A stretch of 64,000 nt of DNA from NCBI GenBank assembly GCA_964588335.1, contig CAZPOV010000002.1:62001-126000 (forward strand). The letters are read 5' to 3'. Every line of letters begins with the position of its first letter. The stretch's first letter is position 1. This document shows positions 51,855 through 61,778 of this stretch, one piece after another. The notes under the pieces were generated by a model. It was not told the origin of the DNA. It ran no database searches and saw only the letters and a program-made list of their open reading frames with translations. A program made the position numbers and the translations under genes. This DNA is from JAGQZY01 sp964588335 (GTDB taxonomy: Bacteria > Bdellovibrionota > Bdellovibrionia > Bdellovibrionales > JAGQZY01).

Positions 51855-53891
51855 GTGAAGTTCTTCACGATTGTTGCATTGTTTTATTCCCTATCCATAA
51901 TGGCGGCCGCTTCTGATGCCGTAGAGCACTTTGAGGTTCGTGGCTCGGAATCGGAGTTCTTTCATTTAAACAACCCTGCTCAAGAGACTCTTCAGGAGCA
52001 ACAGTTAAAACAGAGAAGTCTTTTTCACAGCGAGCAGATTTGGGATCAGTTTGCCAATTTTAGCACTGCCAGCAGCACCAATCGGCTTCGCTATTTTAAG
52101 ATTCGAGGCATTGGTGAGCGCAGCGAATATGACACCATTCCATCCAACTCCGTTGGACTGTTTTATGATCACATCGATTTGGGAGGGCTGGGCGGTGTCC
52201 TGGCTCTTTATGATATCAGTCAGGTTGAAGTCCTAAAAGGGCCGCAAACTTTCTTGTATGGAGATTCTTCGCTGGGTGGCAATGTTCTGTTAAGTAGCTC
52301 AGAGGTGTCAGCGAAGCAGCGCTCTCTGTGGGGAGGATTCGGGTCTCAGAGCCGACACACCATGGGCACCAGTTTGCATACAAGGCTTTCAGAAGTTTTC
52401 TCGATGAAGTTTGGTGTGCAAAAGCATGAGTCCGATGGATTCTTTTATAATTCTTATTATCAAAGGTTCACCTCCGCTCGAGACGAGATTTTTGCCAATT
52501 TCGGATGGCAATTGGATTGGGGGGCGTCACGGTTACGAGCCAGTCATATTTATGGTCAAAATGACAATGGCAATGACCTTTGGAACACCGATGGATCTTA
52601 CACCGTGTTGTCGGATAAACTGGGTGAGGATGATCAGTTGACCCATGGTCACTCTTTAGAATGGACGGGACCTGTGACAGAGACTTTGCAGTACTTGATG
52701 ATCGGCTCTTACAGCCACTCGGACCAATTGGTCTCCTATGACGAGGATTGGAATAACAACGCCTTCTGGAATCAAGTCTCTGGTTGGGAAAAAAACTACG
52801 ATTATTTTCGTTCTTACAACAGACGCAAAGGCAATCTGCATTTGAAGTCTCTTTTGCAACATCAATGGGGCCAATGGGATGTGTCTTATGGGATTCATTT
52901 TTATCAGAAAACAGAAAAAACAGACGTCAACTCCTTTAGAAATTCCGACTTGAGAGAGACTGTGCAGGCCGACTATAAGGCCGATAAACTAGCCTTTTTA
53001 GCCAACTTGAATTACCACCTTTCTTTAAAATCAACACTGAATTTAAGCACTCGCATCGAGCAACAGGATATTGAGTATCAAGACAGCGATGGCTTTTCTG
53101 ACCAAAAACACAATCAAGCACTGGCATTTAATCTGGTTTACAGGTACTTGGCAGGTTCTCATATTTGGCGAGCGTTAGTGTCACGTGGATTTAAAGGTGC
53201 GGGATTTAATCCAGAAATTAATTTATCTCCAGAACAACAGGCTTACGAGCCTGAATACGCTATGAACTACGAGCTGTCTTGGGAGTATCAAAAATCGAAC
53301 TACAGAAACACTATCAGTCTATTCTACATGGATCGTCGGCATCATCAGATAACCACCTCCAGCCAAGACGATCCTTCGGATCCGAGTCAATTCACCTTGT
53401 TTGTTGATAATGCAGCTCAAAGCCATCACTACGGACTGGAGTGGCAAGGTGATTGGACAGCCACCTCTTTTTTAACCCTGCAAACCAGTGTTGGACTGAT
53501 GCAGGCCCAGTTTGTTGACTATCAACTGCGCAATCGATCTTATGCGGGGCGGGAACTGGCCCACTCGCCGTCCTACACATTTTCTTTCACCACCCATTTT
53601 CGTTTAGCACCGTGGCTGCATTGGAATATCAATTCTACGGGGCGAGACGGCTTTTACTTTTCAAACAGTCATGATCAATCGAATGCGTCCAATGTCCTTT
53701 TGAGCTCCAGTTTGCATGGTATTGTTAGTTCAAATTTAAGGGTTTCGCTTTGGGGAAAAAATCTATTCAATAAGCGCTATTCGCAACGCGGATTTTATTT
53801 TGGCAACGAGCCGCCTGATTTTGAGTCTCGCCTCTATCAACAGAATGGCAATCCCTTTGAGTGGGGCCTGCGAGCGGAGTATCAGTTTTAA
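51855..53891 (+). CDS. TonB-dependent receptor, probably for thiamine or a thiamine precursor
   Basis: A 678-residue receptor: signal peptide (MKFFTIVALFYSLSIMAAA), plug domain with IRGIGERSEYDTIPSNSVG and VEVLKGPQTFLYGDSSLGGNV, and a barrel ending WGLRAEYQF with a terminal Phe. It starts at GTG 51855 right after the TPP riboswitch, which makes uptake of thiamine or a precursor such as HMP the likely role. It stands alone; the inner-membrane transporter is not in the window. Confidence 0.93.
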   Translation: MKFFTIVALFYSLSIMAAASDAVEHFEVRGSESEFFHLNNPAQETLQEQQLKQRSLFHSEQIWDQFANFSTASSTNRLRYFKIRGIGERSEYDTIPSNSVGLFYDHIDLGGLGGVLALYDISQVEVLKGPQTFLYGDSSLGGNVLLSSSEVSAKQRSLWGGFGSQSRHTMGTSLHTRLSEVFSMKFGVQKHESDGFFYNSYYQRFTSARDEIFANFGWQLDWGASRLRASHIYGQNDNGNDLWNTDGSYTVLSDKLGEDDQLTHGHSLEWTGPVTETLQYLMIGSYSHSDQLVSYDEDWNNNAFWNQVSGWEKNYDYFRSYNRRKGNLHLKSLLQHQWGQWDVSYGIHFYQKTEKTDVNSFRNSDLRETVQADYKADKLAFLANLNYHLSLKSTLNLSTRIEQQDIEYQDSDGFSDQKHNQALAFNLVYRYLAGSHIWRALVSRGFKGAGFNPEINLSPEQQAYEPEYAMNYELSWEYQKSNYRNTISLFYMDRRHHQITTSSQDDPSDPSQFTLFVDNAAQSHHYGLEWQGDWTATSFLTLQTSVGLMQAQFVDYQLRNRSYAGRELAHSPSYTFSFTTHFRLAPWLHWNINSTGRDGFYFSNSHDQSNASNVLLSSSLHGIVSSNLRVSLWGKNLFNKRYSQRGFYFGNEPPDFESRLYQQNGNPFEWGLRAEYQF

Positions 53892-54233
53892 GATTTTATT
53901 TGATATCAAAACTGAGAGATTGAGTGGCCAGGGATGGTTTGATCAAAAGTTTTCGATGGTCTCGGGTTCAGAAAAATTCCATGGTTTTAATGGCGGGAAA
54001 AAGGTCAAAACTTTTTTATCCCAGTTGCGGAAGTCTGTACTCAATACATAATCTTAAACTGTGGTAGGAGGTTGCATCGATTTCGATCGTCGAACTATTG
54101 ATCAAAACAAAAACCTGGACAGGCCAATCTCATTTTAAAACAAACACAACTCTCTAGCATCATCTAACCGCCGCTGCGCATGGTTCCATACTTGCATATT
54201 TAAGGACTGTAACAAACTTTGGCTGGAGGGCTT
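53892..54233. other. Intergenic region, 342 bases, no gene seen
   Basis: A frame continuing after the receptor looks like shadow coding. No RNA family or terminator is evident. The last 60 bases carry the promoter of the esterase gene. Confidence 0.35.
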
Positions 54234-55220
54234 ATGAGGTTGTGTTTGGCTTTGATAACTATTGTCTGGGGAATGACTGCATTGGGTGCATCCAATGAAA
54301 GCAATTGGAGCTGTCGGGGTAAAGTCAGTTCAAATTTCCGCAATTTCCTATATTCTCACAATAAAGACTTAGACTATTCCTATGGTTCCGGGAGAAAGAA
54401 GTTAGATCTGTTTTATCACCGCAATCACAGTCGGCAAACACCCTTAGTTGTGTTTTTTCATGGTGGAGGCTTTAAGCAAGGGGACAAATGTAATTTCTTT
54501 AGCAGTTTTGAGTCGCAAATTCGTGCTTTGTTAAATAACAATGTCGCGGTGGCTACCGTGAACTATTCTTTTCTTGTTAGCGGAGATGGTCGAGGCGCGA
54601 CCCGGTCTTTTGATGATGGTAAAGAAGCCTTTCGACTTCTCCGTCGAGTCGCACAATGGAGAAATATTAACATGAACAAAGTCATTTTGTCGGGGCGTTC
54701 GGCCGGCGCCGGAATAGCCATGGCGATTGGTTTGCACGATGATTATTCTGACGATGTTGCTGGTCTTTTACTTTTAGAAGCACAAGCCAGCTACAGCACC
54801 TATCAGCTGACTCGAGTGTTTCGACCTTACTTGGAAAATGTCGGTAAAGATCTTGAGACTGTTTTAAGAGAGACATCCAGTCGGAATGGAATTCTTTGGC
54901 ATCTAAAAAATATTTATGGCACCACAAACTCCCACACAATGTTCGATTCGCGCAGCAACACTATTGCCCGGCAATTGAATCTATTGCATTTGATGGATGC
55001 GAATGATCCTCCAATTTATGTCGAGAATGTGAAACAGGGTAATGCAATACGCATCTTTGATTCTGGCAATATTTACCACCATAGGAGACATGCCGATTTG
55101 ATTGCCTACGATGCGCGCAGAAACGGAATGACAGTGTTTAAGACTGCTGGCAAAGAGTTTGATAACGAAAGTGTTTTGCGAAATCGTCGATTGAATTTCA
55201 TTTATGACGTGTTTGATTGA
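54234..55220 (+). CDS. Exported esterase/lipase, HSL-like alpha/beta hydrolase
   Basis: Signal peptide (CLALITIVWGMTALGA), oxyanion motif FFHGGGFKQGDK, and nucleophile region SGRSAGAGIAMAI (GxSxG). The Asp is likely in LMDANDPPIYVEN and the His in HHRRHADLIAY. ATG 54234 follows GGAGGG by four bases. It probably hydrolyses esters in the periplasm or medium. A terminator follows. Confidence 0.85.
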   Translation: MRLCLALITIVWGMTALGASNESNWSCRGKVSSNFRNFLYSHNKDLDYSYGSGRKKLDLFYHRNHSRQTPLVVFFHGGGFKQGDKCNFFSSFESQIRALLNNNVAVATVNYSFLVSGDGRGATRSFDDGKEAFRLLRRVAQWRNINMNKVILSGRSAGAGIAMAIGLHDDYSDDVAGLLLLEAQASYSTYQLTRVFRPYLENVGKDLETVLRETSSRNGILWHLKNIYGTTNSHTMFDSRSNTIARQLNLLHLMDANDPPIYVENVKQGNAIRIFDSGNIYHHRRHADLIAYDARRNGMTVFKTAGKEFDNESVLRNRRLNFIYDVFD

Positions 55221-55273
55221 TTCAATTGAAACGGCCCACCAGGAGGAGTTGCCGAAATGGACCTAAGAATCAG

Positions 55274-55303
55274 AGGCTTCCAATTTAGATTGGAGGCCTT
55301 TTC
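55274..55303 (+). terminator. Terminator of the esterase gene
   Basis: An 11-pair stem AGGCTTCCAAT/ATTGGAGGCCT (one G-T) with loop TTAG, followed by TTTTC, lies about 50 bases after the esterase stop. Confidence 0.8.
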
Positions 55304-55373
55304 AATTTTCAAAAACTCGTTATAAAGGACGAACCTTTTATCCCTAACTTTTCGAAGAACTACGCATAATGGT

Positions 55374-56444
55374 TTATTTGACTGGGACAATCCAATTGTT
55401 TTCGTCGGGTGAGCGGCCGTACTGAATGTCTGTTAGATCACTATACAGTTGTTGCGAAATTTCGCCGGTCTCTCCATCGTTGATAACCATTTCGAAATCG
55501 TCACTGCCCAGTTTGCCAACGGGGCTAATGACTGCAGCCGTCCCTGTCCCAAAAACCTCTTTTAAAAGACCGTCTTGATGGGCTTTTTTTAATTCTTCAA
55601 GCGACAACTTTCTTTCGTTGACGGTGTGGCCTTTTTTGCGAAGAAGTTGAATGGCGGTGTCTCGGGTTTTGCCACCCAGAATCGTTCCGCCTAGGCCAGG
55701 TGTGACGATCTCGTTTTCAAAAACGAAAAACACGTTCATGGTTCCCACTTCTTCGATGTGTTTTTTGTGGACATCGAGCCACAAAACCTGGGTGAAGCCC
55801 CGAGATTTTGCATTTTCAGAAGCTTTTAAGCTGCCAGCGTAATTGGCGGCGGCTTTGGTTGACCCCAGTCCACCGGGTGCGGCTCTAACAAACTCTTTTT
55901 CAATCCAAATTTTGACGGGAGCCAAGCCTTCGGCATAATAGGGGCCCACCGGCGAAAGAATAATGAAAAACAAGTATTCATTGGATGGACGAATTCCTAA
56001 AAAACCTTCACTAGCAACCAAAGTGGGTCGTATGTAAAGCGCAGAGTGGGGTGCGTCTGGAACCCAATCTTGATCAAGACCGACCAATTGTTTGATGCCC
56101 TCTAAGAAGATGTCTTTGGGTGGAGCTTGCATACAGAGTCTTTCAGAACCCTGAACCATTCGCCGCCAGTTGAATTCGGGGCGAAACAAAGCCACTTTTC
56201 CATTTTCCCATCGGTAGGCTTTCATGCCTTCGAACAACGCCTGTCCGTAATGCAGGACACAAGCCGCGGGATTGAGGCTCAGGTTTTCGAAGGGTTTTAT
56301 TTTGAGGTCGTGCCAGCCTTGGTCTTTCGAAAAATGGGCCATAAACATATGGTCGGTAAAGTGCTTACCAAAGCCAAGCTTTGATGAATCAGGCTTGCTG
56401 CCAGGATTCGAATTTTTTTGGATTTCTATATTTAAGTTTTCCAT
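55374..56444 (-). CDS. ilvE: Branched-chain amino acid aminotransferase
   Basis: Class IV PLP aminotransferase of 356 residues, the size of the longer (II) type. The PLP Lys lies in GGLGSTKAAANYAGSL and the phosphate-binding segments VGTMNVFFVFENE and GTGTAAVISPVG are conserved. It interconverts branched-chain amino acids and their keto acids with 2-oxoglutarate. Single gene, no close operon partner. Confidence 0.95.
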   Translation of the reverse strand: MENLNIEIQKNSNPGSKPDSSKLGFGKHFTDHMFMAHFSKDQGWHDLKIKPFENLSLNPAACVLHYGQALFEGMKAYRWENGKVALFRPEFNWRRMVQGSERLCMQAPPKDIFLEGIKQLVGLDQDWVPDAPHSALYIRPTLVASEGFLGIRPSNEYLFFIILSPVGPYYAEGLAPVKIWIEKEFVRAAPGGLGSTKAAANYAGSLKASENAKSRGFTQVLWLDVHKKHIEEVGTMNVFFVFENEIVTPGLGGTILGGKTRDTAIQLLRKKGHTVNERKLSLEELKKAHQDGLLKEVFGTGTAAVISPVGKLGSDDFEMVINDGETGEISQQLYSDLTDIQYGRSPDENNWIVPVK

Positions 56445-56677
56445 AGAGGTGCCGCAACATCTACCACAGGAGTGGAACGAGGTAAACCACTGGATTCAAA
56501 GGGAGCTCCTCTGTCGATAAGTTGAATATGGGCTCCAAGAAACTACGAGTCAGAGGCCCGGTGGGGACTATGTTTCCTTTATAAGAGGTCCCTACAAAAC
56601 CATAGGCAGCTGCCATCGGATCGGCCGAGCCAGAGGTCCTCTAAACTCTGAAGTTGAAATCTGACCTGTGCAACCTA

Positions 56678-58084
56678 TTAGGCACGAGATCGAAAAAGCA
56701 ATCGAATCAAAGCAAAGCTTAAGAAACCGGCGGCCATGCCGGGTGCTGTTTCAAAGATAATACTGCTGTAGCCTAAAAACTTCCAAGTGATTGAGGTGGT
56801 CATACCGGCGACCATCATTGTGATTAGTTGTTTTTGATTGAGCTTAAATGAAAAGCAATAGAGAAAAAGAATGGGACCAAAACCCGATGCCAATGTTCCC
56901 CAGGCATAGAGGACAAGATAAAAAACGTTACTGCCGGCGTAAAGAGCGATGAACATGGAAACGACAGTGATACTAAGAGTGACCAATTTAGTGATCCAAT
57001 AGTTATCGCTTTTCTTTTTAAAAAAATCTCGGGTCAGAGCGGCTGAGCAACTTAAAATCTGTGAGTCCGCCGTTGACATCGTGGCTGCAAAAATTCCAGC
57101 CAACATAACGCCCACAAACACATCGGGGAGAAGGGCTTGCGATAAAGTGGGAAGAGCCAATTCGGGGTCGAAAGTGTTTTCGGCCGGAATCAGAAGGCGG
57201 GCACTTAAGCCCACACCGATGGCTAATAAATAAAAAGCAGTAAACCAAAGGTAGTAGAACTGGCGAAATGAGCCCATGTTTTTCGCATGGTCCATGGTTA
57301 AAATACGTATCATGATATGAGGCTGCCCAATGATACCGGCACCGGCAAAAAACCATCCCATAACAAAGAACAAAGTGCCAAGCATGGGTTGTGAAAAGGG
57401 CGATTGAGGCGTGAAGCTTCCAAACTCTGTGGAGACTGATTGAATACCTTGCCAAAATCCGGACCACCCTCCAAGATTGGAAAGGGCGTAAAAGAAAAGT
57501 AAGGCCATGGAGCCGAGCATGACAAAAGACTGGACCACATCGGTCCAAATGGAGGCTCGGATGCCGCCAGCAAAGCAATAAGCCACCACCATGGCGGCCC
57601 CCAGGTAGATGCCGGTTGATGTGTCCCAATCAAAAAGCACGGTTAAAGCCTTGCCTCCGGCCTTCAATTGAGCGGCGGCGTAGATGCCAAGAAAGATCAC
57701 TGTCAGGAGGCCCACCATTCGTCGCACCAATTGATAGTCTTTTCCCCACCAATTGGAAATAAGGCCACCAAAGCTATAGATATCTCTTGAGTCCGAGGTT
57801 TCATGAATTTTTTGATGGACGATAAGAGACATGATGAAATCACCAATGAGCCAGCCCACCATGATCCAAATCGAGGAAACTCCAAAACTATAGGTAAAAC
57901 CAATCTGGCCGATAAACATATATCCGCTGTTGTTTGTTGAAACAGCGGAAAGTGCTACCATCCAAGCTTTTACGCTACGACTGGCAAGAAGATAGTCTTT
58001 GTTTGATTTGCGACTTTTGCGGACCGAGTAAAGTCCGACACCCACAAATAAACAGAGGAAGACGATAAAACTTAAAACAATCAA
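56678..58084 (-). CDS. Sodium/solute symporter (SSS family)
   Basis: A 468-residue protein with 12-13 membrane helices. Family signatures include STNNSGYMFIGQIGFTYSFG near the N-terminus (sodium-binding region) and AGIFAATMSTADSQILSCSAAL in the middle, typical of PutP-like transporters for amino acids or related compounds. It faces away from the deacylase gene across a 241-base gap. The gene set at 58-62 kb makes an amino-acid derivative plausible as its substrate. Confidence 0.9.
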   Translation of the reverse strand: MIVLSFIVFLCLFVGVGLYSVRKSRKSNKDYLLASRSVKAWMVALSAVSTNNSGYMFIGQIGFTYSFGVSSIWIMVGWLIGDFIMSLIVHQKIHETSDSRDIYSFGGLISNWWGKDYQLVRRMVGLLTVIFLGIYAAAQLKAGGKALTVLFDWDTSTGIYLGAAMVVAYCFAGGIRASIWTDVVQSFVMLGSMALLFFYALSNLGGWSGFWQGIQSVSTEFGSFTPQSPFSQPMLGTLFFVMGWFFAGAGIIGQPHIMIRILTMDHAKNMGSFRQFYYLWFTAFYLLAIGVGLSARLLIPAENTFDPELALPTLSQALLPDVFVGVMLAGIFAATMSTADSQILSCSAALTRDFFKKKSDNYWITKLVTLSITVVSMFIALYAGSNVFYLVLYAWGTLASGFGPILFLYCFSFKLNQKQLITMMVAGMTTSITWKFLGYSSIIFETAPGMAAGFLSFALIRLLFRSRA

Positions 58085-58325
58085 TGGGACCTCGAAAAGA
58101 AAACACCTTAGCGGGGAAACCGATGCTTTTAAAGCTTAAAAAGTTAGAAGTTCATGTAAAAAATACGTGATTAAGGTTGATTTGCAATAGATCCACTTTT
58201 GATCCTGCGAAATCAAACTTCAAAAATCCAAAATCAGACGAGCAAATGAAATTTTACAAAAGTCATTGGAATTTAAATTTTGTGTGGCAGTATCCACCGA
58301 TTGTGAAACTTTCGAAAGGTGAACC

Positions 58326-59432
58326 GTGAGTCTGAACAGGCAAAGAGGAAGAGGTAAGTCGAATGGCAAGCCCATCATCGATATTCCCGTCAGCGAGGGC
58401 GCAAAAAGTAAAGTGTCGACCGATTTGGATTTTGACGCCGATGGTAAGCAAATCAGCTATCTTAAAATTCCTTATTCTCGCAACACGTCGGCCTGGGGCC
58501 AGGTGTTAATTCCCATTATTCAATTTAAAAACGGTCAAGGGCCCACGGTTTTGTTGAGTGGCGGCGTTCATGGTGATGAGTACGAAGGCCCGGTGGCGTT
58601 GATAAAGTTGGTTCAGCGTCTTAAGGTCGAACAAGTGAAGGGCCGCATTATTATTTTGCCGGCGGTTAATTTACCGGCTCATCTCAGTGCGACTCGTCTT
58701 TCGCCATTGGATCAATTGGACTTAAACCGAAGCTTTCCCGGTGACAGCAAAGGATCTATCACCCAGGTGATAGCCGATTACGTCAATCGCGAACTGATAG
58801 GAAGAGCCGACATGGTTGTCGATATGCACTCGGGCGGGCACTCCCTGGATTTTGTGCCATGTGCGGTGATGCATAAACTGGATAATAAAAAACAAGAAAA
58901 GCAAATCCTTGAAGCCTTAAAGGCGTTCGGTGCGCCATTTGGACTTTATCTTAAAGAGGGTGATCCGGATGGATTGCTAGATACTGCGGTCGAAAGCCAA
59001 GGCAAGATTTTTATCTCCACCGAACTTCGCGGCGGTGGCTCGGTCACCAAGGCGGCTGTGGATGTAGCTGATAATGGAATCTGTAATCTTCTTCGCCATT
59101 TTGGTGTGGCTGACGTGCGACCGTCGAAATACACCCGTTACCGTGCCCAGAAGACCGAGACTCTTCTCCACACCGACGATAAAGGGTGTTTTATCAATTG
59201 TGAAGAACAAGGGCTCTTTGAGCCTTTGGTGGAGTTAGGTGAAACTGTAACCCAAGGTCAACCTGTGGCTCAGTTGCATGGGATCTCGTCACCCAGTCGA
59301 AGGCCTAAGCTTTTGAAGTCGACCCAAGAGGGTGTGGTTATTTGTCGAAGAGTGCCAGGGCGAGCTGAGGCTGGTGACTGTTTGATGGTGGTTGGAATTA
59401 AAAAACAATGGGAGGATCTCAATGGGAAATGA
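58326..59432 (+). CDS. DoeB-like succinylglutamate desuccinylase/aspartoacylase family deacylase
   Basis: A zinc-dependent deacylase with SGGVHGDEYEGPV (His and Glu zinc ligands), DLNRSFPGD and DMHSGGHS. Glu near STELRGGGSV is the catalytic position. At 368 residues it matches the DoeB subgroup, which removes the acetyl group from N-acetyl-diaminobutyrate in ectoine breakdown. It overlaps the trans-sulfuration-like gene by 11 bases. Real substrate unknown. Confidence 0.85.
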   Translation: MSLNRQRGRGKSNGKPIIDIPVSEGAKSKVSTDLDFDADGKQISYLKIPYSRNTSAWGQVLIPIIQFKNGQGPTVLLSGGVHGDEYEGPVALIKLVQRLKVEQVKGRIIILPAVNLPAHLSATRLSPLDQLDLNRSFPGDSKGSITQVIADYVNRELIGRADMVVDMHSGGHSLDFVPCAVMHKLDNKKQEKQILEALKAFGAPFGLYLKEGDPDGLLDTAVESQGKIFISTELRGGGSVTKAAVDVADNGICNLLRHFGVADVRPSKYTRYRAQKTETLLHTDDKGCFINCEEQGLFEPLVELGETVTQGQPVAQLHGISSPSRRPKLLKSTQEGVVICRRVPGRAEAGDCLMVVGIKKQWEDLNGK

Positions 59433-60615
59433 TCAATTAAAAAATGCAGGCCGCGGAACTCAGTCGGTTTGGGCTGGAGAAATGGGAAGTCTTCCGGGTG
59501 GAGCTTCGCAAATGCCGGTATTTCATACCGTGACCTACAATTATGAAGATCTTGACGAATGGTATGATGTGGCCCTTGGCAAACGCGAAGGTCATATTTA
59601 CAGTCGCAACACCAACCCGACAGTCGCCCAATTTGAAGAAAAAGTGCGGGTTTTAGAGGGAGCCGAAGCGGCGACCAGCTTTTCAACGGGAATGGCGGCC
59701 ATCAGTAACACTTTATTCACTTTTCTTAAACCTGGTCAGCGTGTTGTCAGCATCAAAGACAGCTATGGTGGAACCAGTAAGATCTTTTTAAATTTCCTGC
59801 CGCCCTTGAATGTTGATGTGGAATTGTGTGAAACCGGTGACCACGAACAAATGATTGCCGAGATCGAGAAAGGGTGTGATTTGGTCTATCTCGAAACTCC
59901 CACCAATCCGACCTTAAAAATTATTGATATCGAGAGAATAACCAAGGTTGCAAAAGCCAATGGAGCCCTTGTTGTCGTTGATAATACTTTTGCGACTCCC
60001 ATCAATCAGAATCCATTGGCCTTGGGAGCTGATCTGGTTCTTCATAGCGCCACAAAATTTTTAGGTGGTCATTCCGATGCTATGGGTGGCGTCTTATGCG
60101 GTAGCAAGGAGCTGGTGCAAAAGGTCTTTCATTATCGTGAGATCACTGGTGCCACTTTGCACCCGATGTCAGCCTACCTATTGAGTCGGGGATTGAAGAC
60201 CCTTGAATTGCGCATAGCCCAACAAAATAAAAACGCGATGGCGGTGGCGCGCTATTTAAAAGACCATAAAAAAGTCTCGCAGGTCTATTATCCTGGATTA
60301 GAAGATCATAAGCATCACGATGTCGCTGCCCAACAGATGAAAGGGTTTGGTGGCATGCTCAGTTTTGCGCTAGCCGATGATTCCTTTGATGCTGTAAAAA
60401 AATTCTTACCCGCCTTAAAATATGTGCATCTGGCTGCCAGTCTTGGTGCCGTGGGCACATTGGCCGGGCCACCAAAAGTGACTAGCCACGTTGAAACCAC
60501 AGTCAAGGAAAGAGAAACGTTGGGTATCCCAGAAAGTCTGATTCGGTTTTCGGTGGGGATTGAAAATACCGAGGACCTTTTGCAAGACCTTGAGCAAGCC
60601 CTCGATCAACTTTAA
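59422..60615 (+). CDS. Trans-sulfuration (cystathionine gamma-synthase) family PLP enzyme
   Basis: The family signature is intact: the PLP Lys lies in LVLHSATKFLGGHSDAMGG, with YSRNTNPTVAQFEEKV and LETPTNPTLKIIDI. At 397 residues it has the usual length. It belongs to the group that includes cystathionine gamma-synthase, O-acetylhomoserine sulfhydrylase and gamma-lyases; the exact reaction cannot be read. ATG 59422 is preceded by GGAGG and overlaps the deacylase stop. It converges with the M24 gene. Confidence 0.9.
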   Translation: MGNDQLKNAGRGTQSVWAGEMGSLPGGASQMPVFHTVTYNYEDLDEWYDVALGKREGHIYSRNTNPTVAQFEEKVRVLEGAEAATSFSTGMAAISNTLFTFLKPGQRVVSIKDSYGGTSKIFLNFLPPLNVDVELCETGDHEQMIAEIEKGCDLVYLETPTNPTLKIIDIERITKVAKANGALVVVDNTFATPINQNPLALGADLVLHSATKFLGGHSDAMGGVLCGSKELVQKVFHYREITGATLHPMSAYLLSRGLKTLELRIAQQNKNAMAVARYLKDHKKVSQVYYPGLEDHKHHDVAAQQMKGFGGMLSFALADDSFDAVKKFLPALKYVHLAASLGAVGTLAGPPKVTSHVETTVKERETLGIPESLIRFSVGIENTEDLLQDLEQALDQL

Positions 60616-61778
60616 GATTTGATAACCAGATCTCGGGGAATGTCAAAAAAGGACACCGCCCCTTGATCTGTAACCCGCACAGTTTCTGAAATTCCAACCA
60701 CGGTTTTGAGTTCAGGAAGTTGAACCCAAGGGATCAAATGAAAAACCATGTTTGTCTCTAACGGTGTACTGTTGCCTTGCACAAGACTGATCACATGGCC
60801 TTCGTCCCAGGCCGGTGCAAAAGAGATTCCCAAGCCATAGCCGGTACGAGAGATTCGAGTGGCGCCAATTTTCGCTAAACGTTCGGGGTTACGTGTGAGA
60901 GTGTCTATTTCACCCGCTGTGATGCCTGGTTTCATGTTTTCCATAAGAATCTGCAGCTCTTCTTGAATCAGCTTTGCACTTTCAACAATCGGCGCCGGAG
61001 GATTGGCTCCAACATACACAGTGCGCATCATCGCGGTGTGATAGCGTTGGTAGCAACCACCGACCTCAATAAAAACGTTGTCGCCTTCGTTGATGGTGCG
61101 TCCTTCCCAAGTCGCATGGGAGATTATAGATCGAGGTCCAGAGGTGATATAGGGTGGAACCGACGGGTATTCGCCCCCGGCTTTGTACATCGCATGGTGA
61201 ACCTCAGCAGCAATGTCATTTTCAGTGATGCCAGCCTCGGTGGATTTAATCGCCGCCCAAATACCGGCTTCGGTGGCACGAGCGGCTTTTTTCATCAGCT
61301 CGATTTCTTCATCCGATTTGACTCGTCGTACGGGATAGAGCAGAGATGTGCAATCCATGACATCACGATCAGAAAGAAACTCAAGAATTCTTTTTAAATG
61401 GGAATGGCGAAAGAAAAAGCTGTCCATTTCGACACCCACTTTTTTCGACTTTCCATTTTTTGAACGAAACACCTTTTCAGTCACCGCAATCGGATCTTCA
61501 TGGTCTTGGAAGGTGAATGATTCGGTGACCCAGGTTCTTTCGACAACGTTGATTTGTTCAAGCAGACGAGTCACCATGTAACAAGAGCCTTGGCTATCCA
61601 AAACCAGCAAGGTGAAAGCATCGTACCCACTGGTCTGATAACCCGTGAGGTAATTGATGATATCCGGAGAGTTAAGGAGAATAACATCCAGCCCCTGCTT
61701 TTCCATGAGCTGTAAGGCCCCTTGGACACGCCGTTGATATTCACCTATCGAAAAAAACAAACCTTCATGTTTTCGCAT
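60612..61778 (-). CDS. DoeA/creatinase-like M24-family hydrolase
   Basis: A pita-bread fold protein of 388 residues. In place of the usual five metal ligands it has IEVGGCYQRYHTAMMRT, where Glu and His replace the two Asp, and later NMVFHLIPW, as in metal-free members such as creatinase and ectoine hydrolase (DoeA). It therefore probably hydrolyses a ring or a guanidino-type compound, not a peptide. It converges with the PLP enzyme, overlapping by four bases. A link to the DoeB-like enzyme is natural, but ectoine itself is only one possibility. Confidence 0.83.
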   Translation of the reverse strand: MRKHEGLFFSIGEYQRRVQGALQLMEKQGLDVILLNSPDIINYLTGYQTSGYDAFTLLVLDSQGSCYMVTRLLEQINVVERTWVTESFTFQDHEDPIAVTEKVFRSKNGKSKKVGVEMDSFFFRHSHLKRILEFLSDRDVMDCTSLLYPVRRVKSDEEIELMKKAARATEAGIWAAIKSTEAGITENDIAAEVHHAMYKAGGEYPSVPPYITSGPRSIISHATWEGRTINEGDNVFIEVGGCYQRYHTAMMRTVYVGANPPAPIVESAKLIQEELQILMENMKPGITAGEIDTLTRNPERLAKIGATRISRTGYGLGISFAPAWDEGHVISLVQGNSTPLETNMVFHLIPWVQLPELKTVVGISETVRVTDQGAVSFFDIPRDLVIKS

